Positions 47,101 to 57,500 of a DNA stretch of 64,000 nucleotides are shown piece after piece. Origin of the DNA: Phlebotomus papatasi. Its lineage: Eukaryota; Arthropoda; Insecta; Diptera; Psychodidae. The stretch lies in assembly GCF_024763615.1 (NCBI RefSeq), contig NC_077222.1:54312001-54376000 (forward strand), written 5' to 3'. Below the pieces are notes generated by a model. That model saw nothing but the letters and a program-made list of their open reading frames with translations. It searched no databases and was not told where the DNA came from. Position numbers and translations under genes: made by a program. Position 1 is the stretch's first letter. Every line of letters starts with the position of its first letter.

Positions 47101-48639
47101 GAAATTTGAGCACCAAAAAAGTGGACGGAATTATAAGCTGTCCGAAATTTGGTACACGTGTCCTACCTAAAGTTATTTTCTATAATGTTGTACATAATTG
47201 TTAGGTAGAATGTTGAAGGAATCTAGAATATTTTTTGAAAGTTTCTAGCTACTTGCTATGTAAGTAAATATTTAAGCTCAAAAATGACGATTTTTTCAAT
47301 TCTCAGATTCATAATTCATTTTATTAATTTTTTATACTTTCAATTTTTTTAAGCAAAATCCTTTTTGAGAATAAAAACTACAATAAGGTAAAGTGCCCTC
47401 GAGTCGACCGGTTCTTCGAGTCGACCGGTGGGTCAATTTTTGAATGTTTGATGGCAAATTTACACGAATTTCTCACTAATTCATATTATTTATGGAATAA
47501 TTGGCCTATTAATGTTAGATCATACACTAAATATTAGTTCAAATATAAATAAATTGAATAAATAACTCCACCGGTCGAATTGAGGAACCGGTCAACTTGA
47601 GGGCACTTTACCTTATCATACGTAATATTTTTCATTAGAGCGAAAATTATTATTCATTGCGATTCCCCAGAAAAGTTATGCAAGCCATTGTGAGAAGGCG
47701 TCGACCTCGAGGCAGACCTAGGATGAGGTGGCTGAATCAAATTCAGAATCTTGCCTTGGAACGCCTTGGGATCGAACCCGAACATCTTCCTGAAGTGGCG
47801 GAGAATCGACAAGCGTGGGCTGCTAATTTTGATGTCATGGGCCCGCGACCCCAATAAGGATAAGCGGTTGAAAATGAATGAATGAATGAATGAATTATTA
47901 TTCATTAGGATTGTCAGAAAGAAATACTTATTTTTTGGGCTATTTTTGTCCCTATCGTTCATAGAGGCAAAAATACACGGAATCAGACTCGGTTGGACTT
48001 TCCAAGATTAGATGTAAGACTTATCATTGATTATGTTTACCAGTTTTATTTTTATTGTTGATTTTCGATCCGTAAAAAGTGTCTTGTCCTTAAAGGATTA
48101 AAAGTGCTTTCACATAATTTATCGTTTACCGGTTCACAATCGATCTAAACATATTTAAAACTCACTTAAAAGATCGTTCGAAATAGCTTAGGACCAACAC
48201 AATTTCGAGCACTCAATGGGTATATTGAAATCGTACTGTATTAATGTAGCACATCAATATTTCAGCACTGTTTATTGCAAAATTAAAGTATTTATAATTA
48301 ATCTTATTTTATAATACGGATAATACCCATCAAAAACCATCGTAATGATTTCTGTAAAACACCAGTTTATTAAAAGTAGTATTAAATAGTTCCACTACCC
48401 CATGCAATTTGCATCAATTTTTTAACTTGCATAGCCTGCATATGCTCTAGCTCACAATCTTTTAGAATTCTGGCCGTATTTGAAAATTCGACACCTTTTA
48501 TTATGATTTTACAAATTTTCTAAATATTCCTGTACATAGAAGTTTTCTAGATTTTGACAAAAGCGTTAAATATTACTCACTTTGATGAATTTCCACGTGA
48601 AAATACTTCGCCAAATTTCTTCGGTTTGTTGTCACTCAT
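44117..48639 (-). CDS. RhoGAP-domain protein with N-terminal coiled coil
   Basis: A GTPase-activating protein for Rho-family GTPases. The 377 aa model uses exons (minus) 48639-48581, 45375-44736, 44630-44380 and 44300-44117, stop TAG 44117-44119. The first exon (MSDNKPKKFGEVF, then a GTGAGT donor) is assigned because its 2-nt overhang matches the phase of the acceptor at 45376 and no ATG fits inside exon 2. Residues about 55-115 form a heptad-rich coiled coil. The RhoGAP domain follows (VPRVLVEAV near 190), with the arginine finger in GLYRVSGN (Arg219), IIKLLFRELEEPMI and a final MIEDYSAIFEQ. The last features recall the ARHGAP12/15/27 group, from memory. The usual NKM/NLAVVFGP segment is altered (NNAHSLSVVVGACIF). 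Intron 1 (3.2 kb) contains a nested transposon stack. It starts 337 bp past the stop of the next RhoGAP gene, in tandem. Confidence 0.8.
46737..47163. mobile_element. MITE family G nested in family F
   Basis: GGGTAAGTGTGCTAAATTTC on the left and GAAATTTGGTACACGTGTCC on the right, with TA duplicated on both sides. The intact family F copy shows a single TA (CTGACTACCTAAAG) at this point. Confidence 0.8.
47386..47613. mobile_element. MITE family H nested in family F
   Basis: A 228 bp unit. AGGTAAAGTGCCCTCGAGTC on the left and CAACTTGAGGGCACTTTACCT on the right are inverted, TA-flanked. The 5' part repeats TCGAGTCGACCGGT. A one-sided copy begins at 13291. Confidence 0.75.
47659..47893 (+). mobile_element. 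LINE-tail retroposon, copy 2 (plus strand)
   Basis: A 235 bp insertion flanked by a perfect 13 bp repeat ATTATTATTCATT (47646-47658, 47894-47906). It encodes a C-terminal piece typical of non-LTR retrotransposon polyproteins: RRRRPRGRPRMRWLNQI, then LERLGI and a final ENRQAWAANFDVMGPRPQ and stop. It ends with an (AATG)n tail. It begins GATTCCCCAGAAAAG, the same base as copy 1 at 33204-33443. Confidence 0.8.
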
Positions 48640-48975
48640 TGTATAACCAGAAGGTACCACAGCTACCACAAGTCTTTGTCATTAAATCTAGGAAAATCAC
48701 AGAAATAAAAAAAAATATATCCACAACGTATCGTAAAAGTATGAGGACTGAAGGAATACTTGCTTATACTTTTCAGTTACTCATTCGCAAAGTTGGTTGA
48801 GTGATATGTTATCAGTGGCGTGGATATGATACACATTCAGTTAATGCGATCTTGGGGTTTATTTTTTTCAATGTGTGTGGGTGATAAAAAGAAACATTCA
48901 CATTTTGCTAATGTAATTGAACCATTATGCTATGTACAGTGAATTCTTACAGATTTGTTCATGGTGAAAAAAATA

Positions 48976-50829
48976 TCAACTTAGAACACAAGCAGTTTTG
49001 CTGCGTATCCTCTTTGCCTTGATTTTTTCGCGCTTCTTCTGAGCAGCTTCACCATTGACCTTCTCGGAATTTCTCCTTGAAACAGACACTGACGACGGGA
49101 TGTCCACTGGACTCTCAGGGAGACTTCGGGTGGTTCCTTCGCCAAATAACTCCTCAAAGTTGACAATCATCAACTCCGTGACTTTAGTCTGGATTCCCAT
49201 ACAGTTCAGTAGCTCCACATTCATTGTGCTTGAATTCTTTTCGCTGTTGGTGAAGAGGCAGGGTGAGAAGACAACACCTAAATTCGATGCTTTCATCAGA
49301 TTACTCTCACTCTGATCCTCCACACTGCAATGAATTTAATTTTAGATCACTAATTAATCTATGTTTTTGGAACTTCCCAAAGCATGTTACTCACTCTTTG
49401 AGGTGCTTCATCAAATAGGACAGTGTATCGTATGCAATGTCATCCAAATCTAATATTAGAACCTTCAGGCGATCCACATATTCTTCCTCAATCAGGAAAT
49501 CTCTTGGGAAATCTTCTGTGTGGGTTGAAAAGTGTCTCTCGAAGGTTTGTTCACTGATTAAATGCTCTTTCATGGTGAAAAAGAAATTTTTGAGGAGTCC
49601 TGCCAAAAGGGCAGGATCACTGAGCTCCTCGAGGATTTTAAAGTTGCCCTTTTGTGTCTGGAAATTGCACAGGAAAAATGATCTTAAAATGTTTCCTGAG
49701 TTCTATGAGAATTTGCAATGATATTACCTGTTTCATAACTCGTCGTATTTCCATTTGGGATGGTGATGATCTGTAGATACCTTCTGTTTTGAGAAGATCC
49801 TTCTTCGTGAGTGTCTCAATGCAAGACACCACAAATTGTGGTATATTTGTTCCAGGGGATTTCTGGGCATTTTCCAGGGTTGTTGGTACAGAATGCTGAC
49901 TAAAAGTCTTCTGAAGTTTTTTCTTGATTGTCTGCCTGAGGCTTGTGTGTCGTTTGATCTTGACATTTGATGAGGATTTGGCCACATCCGACGAATCACT
50001 TCCAGCGTCAATTTCAATAAAATACAGACTGGGATGGGCAGAGTAAGTATTGCGATGAGATGAGAGTCTTGGCACTGAAGAATTCCTCTTGATCACATCA
50101 AATTGAAATCCCGCCAAATGGGGAAATTCACTGGGTGAATAGAGACTCTTCACAGACTTCCTGGCGGGATTATTTGATTCTCGTTTTACAACATGATTGG
50201 ACTGTTCTTGGGAGTCTTCTGGCACTTGTTCAGGTGTATTCTCTGGCACATGCATTTCCTCCTTGCCACTGTTTCGCCAATTGTTGGAGTATGTGGATGA
50301 AGTGTCGGATGCCCGACAAATACTCCGTGTTCTTGTGTACACTGGCGAATAGCGTTTTCTTATCTCAGGTGATGTCACATTAGTGGCCTCTTTATCACCC
50401 TCCGCCTCTTCAAGCTTTTCACTTTTCGCTTCTTCCTCCTTCGGTGGATCTTCTAGTCGCTCTTTTCGTGCTCCTAGACGCACTTTGATCTCCAGAAGAA
50501 GATCTTTCTTCTGTTGCTGCAGACTTACTGGCTTCGGGATGCGAAAACTCGCATTTCGCTGAATTTCTTTGGGCTGATCAAAATCCACAATGTCTCCGAA
50601 ACTCCGACTTCGTCGCTTCTTCTCCAACACTAAGGTCCTCTTCTCTGGCACTGTTCTGAGGAGCTGTGGAAGTGCGAAGGTGTTTGTCAGGTGTTGATAA
50701 GAAACTTATGCGTTGTAGAGCATATGCGATAAAAAAAGGTATTTTTACCTGATGATCCGTCAATCCCCGCTCAAAGAGACTTCGTTTGATATCAGCCACT
50801 GACGGTGGTTTCTCCTCATCGGCCAGCAT
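48976..50829 (-). CDS. RhoGAP-domain protein with C-terminal CaaX box
   Basis: The 542 aa model uses exons (minus) 50829-50749, 50663-49728, 49657-49395 and 49324-48976, all GT-AG and in phase, stop TGA 48976-48978. It starts MLADEEKPPSVADIKRSL. Residues about 33-295 are charged and low-complexity (Ser/Lys/Glu), probably disordered. The RhoGAP domain spans about 300-470: NIPQFVVSCIETL, arginine finger in EGIYRSS (Arg325), LLAGLLKNFFF, and NLMKASNLGVVFSPCLF with the conserved Asn435. The last 25 residues are strongly basic (KKREKIKAKRIRSKTA) and end Cys539-Val-Leu-Ser: a polybasic plus CaaX arrangement as in Rho/Ras GTPases themselves, predicting prenylation (farnesylation by rule for X=Ser) and membrane targeting. 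It is divergent from carboxypeptidase D (697 bp between start codons) and in tandem with the coiled-coil RhoGAP gene. The orthologue name is not certain. Confidence 0.85.
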
Positions 50830-51526
50830 TTTTACTTGAGCTCACACCAACCTGCTGAGAGTTAAATTGAACTGTGAATTGCTTTCCTCACAGAGTGTGA
50901 TTTGGCTTGTGAGAAAATTGTGCTTTTTCTTGTGGTCAATGTGGCTTCAGTGTCTGAGTGGGGCACTCAGAAATACGTCCGATAATAGCACATTTTATAT
51001 GATAAATTTTATACCTCAACCCATGTCAATATTAGATAAGAAAAAAGCACTAGAAATATAGTATATATTATATTGCAATAGATTAAGTCTTTTTGCGGAT
51101 CTGAGAATTAATATAATCTAATAATCTTAGTTTGTTTAGTTCTACATTTATATTATTTCTTTAAAAATATTTATCAAAAGTTATTGCGAGTTTTTATTAT
51201 AGCTTTTCTTTGATAATGTTTCATTGATGTTTCACCCACGTTCCTCTATCCGTTACAAATTAAATTCAAATTTCCCACTTGGTGTTGGTGGTGCTATTCG
51301 TGGTGATGAACAGAACTATATAGTTTGCGTTGCAAAAAACAACCACCAGAGTGCGAGACGTCAAGTCGCGACTCCAATTTTTATTTATTTGCTTGCAGTG
51401 AATGAAAGGGTAATCATCCCCCGATTTTGTCCACCATCCCATCCGTGTTCGGGGTGAAATCTTGTGCAAAGTGTTTAGGCCACCCGGGGTGGTCAATCTT
51501 AGTGAAATAAAAAGTCACACTACACG
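50830..51526. promoter_or_regulatory. Divergent intergenic/promoter region (RhoGAP and carboxypeptidase D)
   Basis: 697 bp between two start codons facing away from each other, so it must hold both 5' UTRs and both promoters unless upstream non-coding exons exist. ACTATATAG near 51313 is a possible TATA for the plus-strand gene. No transposon is seen here, in contrast to the rest of the window. Individual promoter elements are not assigned with confidence. Confidence 0.45.
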
Positions 51527-54500
51527 ATGGGATTTAGTCGATTGAGTGCGTTCAATTTTGTGCTGTGCACGTCATTTTGGATACTGTGTTGCAATGGTTA
51601 TACCCAGAGTATTGGGCAGGGTTTTCCCCTGGAAACTGAAAAATTCCTCACTACACCACACTACTACACCACCAGTGAGATTGAGGATCTGTTTGCACAC
51701 CTCCAGAAGGAGTTTCCCACGATGGCCAGGGTGCATTCAATTGGTAAATCGGTGGAAGGACGGGAGCTCACAGTGCTCGAGATTAACAAGAACGTTCGCA
51801 AGAGATCACTGCTGACGCCGATGTTTAAGTATGTCGCCAACATGCACGGCGATGAAACTGTTGGTAGACAGCTGCTAGTCTACTTGGCGCAATACTTGCT
51901 CACAAACTACGGTATTGTGCCAGAAGTGACCAAACTCGTAGATACCACGGACATCTTCCTTATGCCATCCCTCAATCCAGATGGTTATGAACGTTCTAAG
52001 GTCAGTAACAATTTCCCTTTCAACCACCTGCGGTTACTCTCTCTAAACTACCCCAATTACCATATTTTCATTTACAACACCCATCCATCCCAACAAATAG
52101 ATCCCCCTCTGACTACCTCTAAATGCTCCCTCCGAGCAATCATCCACATCTTCAATTCAATCCACCCACGAATCAACAGCCTACGTCACAAAAACCCCAC
52201 ACTTGCCGTCTGTTTCTCACTCAAAAGAGATAACACACAAAAAATCAATAACTGCCTCTTCTCCAAACTCACTTGGTCCCTGATAACTTTTGCACAATGC
52301 CATGTCGCGGGGCCACCTTTTTCCCCAGGGGCCACACTATCTCTTCCTCCGGGCAATTGACGCCAGAAATAGATAATGTTTAACTGAGAGATGCGAAATC
52401 TCCATTTACAGAGCAGTGCAAAACATATTGGACGCTTTAAAACAGAACTGGTTTTACTTTTCGTTTTAATTTAATTAAATTTTCATTCAGGGGAATAAAG
52501 AAAATAAATTTATTTAAACCCTACTCGTTTTGGATTATTTATTTAGAAAATAATTTGAAAAAAAATTTGGTTCTTAATCTAAATAGAATTTATATAACAC
52601 TGAATTACAAAATCGTATTGGAGTGATTTGGAATTATGTCTAATTTGGAATCTTGGGATGTCCTAACGGTTTTATTCGGCAAAAGGGAAAAAGAAACAAC
52701 AAAGAAGCACTATCGGATGTAAAGATTTGTACTTCTTCGTGGTTTTCTTTTTCTATTTGACCATCTAGAACAGTGATAAAATCTCAAAATTCCAAAATAG
52801 ACATGATTCTGAATTACTTCATCTTATCCTAAAACTATCTTCAGACTAGAGGTTTAGCCTTGTTTCCGAAAGTCTCAAAATCCTAAATAGCAACCAATTT
52901 AATTTGTTCTTCTGGTTCAAATAGATTAATTTCTCTTAATTATCAATTTCTAAGTCAAAATTTTCCAAAAAATTTCGACTGATAAGAATCTAGAGAAGTT
53001 AAGCCTTATGGCTAAGGCTTAGGTCTGAAGCCCGTATAACTTATACGGGCTTTAGACCTGAGACTTGCCAAATGTCTTAGCTGCTCTAATTTTTCAACAA
53101 TCAAAATTTTTAGGAAAAATTTAACTTAAGATTGGATTATTAAGGACAAATAACCTATTAGGTTCTCAAAAAGTAATTAAATTAGTTGCTATTTAGGATT
53201 TTGAGACCGTTCGGAACTGGGCAAAATCTCTAGTCTAAAGACTGCTTTAGTTTTGAGAATATAAGAGATTTGCAAAAATTGATTAAACAATGTAATTGGA
53301 GAATGACGACTGTGGTTAATATGATTTGGAAAAATTCGGTATAGCAGCCAAAATAAACTGGGAACTAGTTTTTACGCATCTTAGCGACGTTTCGTGATTT
53401 ATTTGATCACTTCCTCAGGCTCTGTACAAAGAAATTACACGAAACATTGATGAGAAAATTTTTTGAAGTGACAAACATCTTTAACTTTAAACGGAAAAAA
53501 TAAACTCACAGAGCGACACAAATGGCACCCTGGTCAAGAAAATACATATATCACCATCCACGAAACGAGAAAATACAATGAACTAGATAATTAGGACGCA
53601 GCACAACTAAGATGCTAAGATGCGTAAAAACTAGTACCCAGTTTATTTTGGCTGATATACCGAATTTTTCCAACTCTGATTAAACAATGTTCGTTCTTCT
53701 GTTTTTTTTTTATCAAATTTTTATAGGTCAAACAGTAAGATATATCTGCAAGAGGGTTTCTTAAATTTAACTGTCTTATATTAACGTAAATTTCATTTTT
53801 CGCGTTCCAAAGACGCTTTTTGGCTTAATTTGAAAATGGATTTCTAATAATTTTTTTGCATTTTCCATGAACTTCAAAGTCCATTAAGGGCATATTTTTC
53901 CAAACAGGCTAAAGATCTTGACTCATACGTTCGGACGGTTTTAAGAGTTGAATAAATATCTCTTCAGTGCATATTTTTCATCCGATAAAAAGGATGTCAA
54001 ATTTCTTAAAGCTGCTATGCTGAATAAAAAAAAACGAAGCTGAAATGGAAGTATCAAACTCATTTACGATTTTCTTATTTTTTAAAGACTGTTTTTATTA
54101 GACGGTTTTTATAGACTTAGATGTCCTTTGCCTACATTTCCTTTACTTAATCCTTTATATCTAAATTTTACTAGCTAAGTATTTTTGAGAATCAACTTGA
54201 GTCTATTTAGGTTCTTAGGATTTGATTAGATGAAGGATCGTTAGCGTTTATCTCAGAATATTAAATTATCGATTTTGACACTAAAACTTAAACTTTTAAG
54301 GTTCCTCTATTTCTGAATTGGGACGATGATTGATTAATTCAAAACTTCCTAAAATCCGGTAAAATACTACATATAGTATATCACATAGTTTTTTCGTATT
54401 TTCTAAATACATATTTTTTCTATTTTTTTATTCGTTCAAATTTTTTTTTGAATCATGAATTTTTTAAAGAGGTATTACAGCTCATAAAATCCAAAGGCTT

Positions 54501-57500
54501 AATGGATCTTTACTTGTTTTCAATAATCAATTATTTCACGTTTAAATAATTTGGGTAATTTAATAGTTTGATCATTTCATTAAGTTCTATCTTCCATCTG
54601 ATTTATAAACCTTTTCTGTAGAGTTTTTATAAGTTTTTAGATGGCAATTTTCGTTTTTCATATGAAAAAGAAGTTTAATGAAAATGTTGTTACTTTTATG
54701 TGTCAATGAAGAGAGAATTAGTGCATGACATTATTTGAAAACTGAATTTTCGAATAAAAGTTACATACCGGTTCATTACGATTTTTTTACAGTTAGTTAA
54801 GATATTTTTTGAATGCTTTAAAGATTTTCAAATGGGTTAAATCTTATTTGAGATTCACTAATAATGAATATGCATTAAAAAGATGTTTGGAAAACAAATT
54901 ATTATTTTTGTTTGATGTGACGAGTCACAATCCATTTTTATTTGTTTTTGTTTCACATATTTTCTGTGACCTTTCATTTTTATTAGATCAATAAGATCAG
55001 GAACGTATAATCTTTAGGTTTTTTTTATGCAGAAAATTTTCAACTAAGAATTACTATTATTTATTTATTTTTTTTTGAAAGAAATAATTTGTTAAATTAT
55101 TATTTTTTGTTTCATAGCCATTAATAATTTTGCCCAGTTTCATTACATAATGTGCAAAATTTCATATTGAAGTATCTTAAAACAAACGCTTTTTTCAATT
55201 GATTAATAATGTTTTATTTGTGAAGCAAATACTAATTATGCCATTCTCTATAGAATGAATCGTCATTTGCGGCTTCATTTGTCGCGTTGTCATTTTTCGT
55301 TTTTCAAGTCTTAATTGTTTTTTAATTAACAAGTTTCTTATCTTGTTTTTTTTTTTAAATATATATAGCTTATCATAAATTCAGATATAAATATTTTAAA
55401 TTAATGTTATTGTAAGTACACAATAAGAAGGGCTCAATGTTAAAATTCATTTCAGTATATCGGTCATATCGGTAATCTGTTGAATATTTGTTAATACGCA
55501 GTTGGGTAAAATTTTCCCAAATTTTCAATTTGGGACATTTGAGATTTTCTTATTGTTTCAGATGAGCAAAGAGAAAACAAAGGCCGCGAAATAAAAGAAA
55601 AAGACGATTAAGAAGAAAAGGAACAGCTTCTATTCCTTTTGAATCTCTAAAACAGTGAGAAAATCTTAAATGTCCCAAATTGTAAATAGTTCCAAATTAC
55701 CTCATTTTACCCTAATTCACCTGAAAAAACAGCGTTTTCAGCATATTGTTGCTGAATCGGTCAGCAAAAATATGCTGACCAGTTAACAGCTCTCAAACAA
55801 AAAGGGCTAACCTCTGAATGGAAATGGCACTGCCTCGCGAGTGTCGTTTTAAGGTTATCAGAATACAGCTGAAAATACTATGTTTTCAGCTGAATTGAAA
55901 TCGGTTAACCCTTTAAGGACGATTGAAACACCACCGGTGTCCCATAAAGAAAATAAATTTTTCTGACTACCTAAAGTTATTTTTTTCTTATGTTTGTACG
56001 TAATTGCAAAGTAGAAGGTTGAAGGAATCTAGTATATTTTTTGCAAGTCTAAAGCTATTTGCTATATAGTAAATTTTTAAGCTAAAAATAACGAATTTTT
56101 AAATTCTCATAATGAAAATTAATTTTAATTATTTTTTATGTTTCCAATTTTTTTTATGCAAAACCGTTTTGGAAAAAGAGACTACAATACTCAAACATTT
56201 TTCATTAAAGTGAAAATTATCATTCATTGGTATTGTCAGAAAAATTACTTAAATTTTTGGGCTATTTTTATTCCTATCGTTCATAGAGGTAAAAAATACA
56301 CCGAATCAGACTCTGTTGGATTTTCTAAAGCTAGATGTAAAACCTTTTACTGATTTTGTTTATCGGTTTCATTTTTATTGCTGATTTTCGGTCCGCGAAA
56401 ACTGTCTCGTCGTTAAAGGGTTAATATTTAATGCTCACTGGGTCTACGACATATTAAAAATCCAAATTTTAAGTTAAATCTTCTAAAATAATAAAACGTT
56501 TACGATAATGATTTTGTATTTTTAATAAGCTCTAAGTTAAAACGTAAAAAAAGCTACCAAAGAGCTGAAGGTAAAACTATTTTTTTTAAATATTTTTTTA
56601 TGATTCACTATATTTAGGTAATTATGAAGACTTCTCTAAAACTTTTGAAGTTGACTTGAATATGAGCTGTCATTAGCCTTAAAAGGCTTCTACAAACAAT
56701 TCAGTATAATTTAGTAATACTGTGTTTTGACGTAAGTTACTGACAATTTGTATAAACTCAGAATTTTTAACTTTGAGACTAAATAGAAGAGACCGGAGAA
56801 GATTAGTCAGCGGTAAAATGAGACAGTGGGGTGTAGCGTGTATGATGTTTTCTTTAAAAAAAAATTGAATAAACTACTTTTCATAAATTATACGCTAAGA
56901 AAAAAAAATCTTTTCCTGACTAATTCTGCCCGGTCTTCCCTATTTCAACTAAACCTTCGGGTTTAAGTAATTAAAGAATTGATGAGTATATTCTTCTGAC
57001 AATTTCTTCCGTTTAGTCTAATTTTGGTCATATTCTAAATTATTCACTAATTTTTGAATCACGCGTAAAGAGTTATGAAACTTATTTAATATTCTGTGAA
57101 TATTGACAGAATTCTATACAGTATGTCAAGTTATTTCTCAAAAAATTGACCCAATATTTGAACGATAAACAGATATAAATTTGCTTCTGACAATTTTGGA
57201 TGATTTTATTGAAATATTATACCGTGCGAGAAATTTACAAGTCCTAAAATGAGCCTCTAAATAAAAAGCGTTAATTTATTAGTATTTTTACGAGATAAAT
57301 TGATAGCTATAATTTTTTTTTCATTGATAAATCGTGGATGTTTATAAAGAGTAATTGCGCGTTTCTCTAATTGAGCACATTTCTCACAAAAAAAAAAATA
57401 AAATAAACTCTTTAGCAAACTGTAAAGAGTTGTAATGCGTCACGACATAATGCACGACTCTGTAATTGAGATGCCCATCATCAACTTTCACTGGATGAAG

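Larger units (their letters stand above)
46679..48097. mobile_element. piggyBac-type MITE family F, copy 1, with three nested insertions
   Basis: TTAA-flanked (46675-46678, 48098-48101) with ends CCCTTTATGGACAATTAGAT and AAGTGTCTTGTCCTTAAAGGA. It aligns end to end with the uninterrupted copy at 55909-56420. Three inserts break it: family G (46737-47163), family H (47386-47613) and a LINE tail (47659-47893). Removing them and their target duplications leaves 512 bp, the length of the intact copy. Confidence 0.85.

Noticed and set aside
47654..47962. 102-codon minus-strand ORF
   Set aside because: Antisense of the LINE-tail unit; the GRPR-type retrotransposon C-terminus reads on the plus strand.
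52001..52360. Continuation of the carboxypeptidase exon 1 frame past 52000
   Set aside because: Family similarity stops at YERSK, a GTCAGT donor lies there, and exon 2 at 57609 resumes the family sequence in phase; the remainder is intron read-through.
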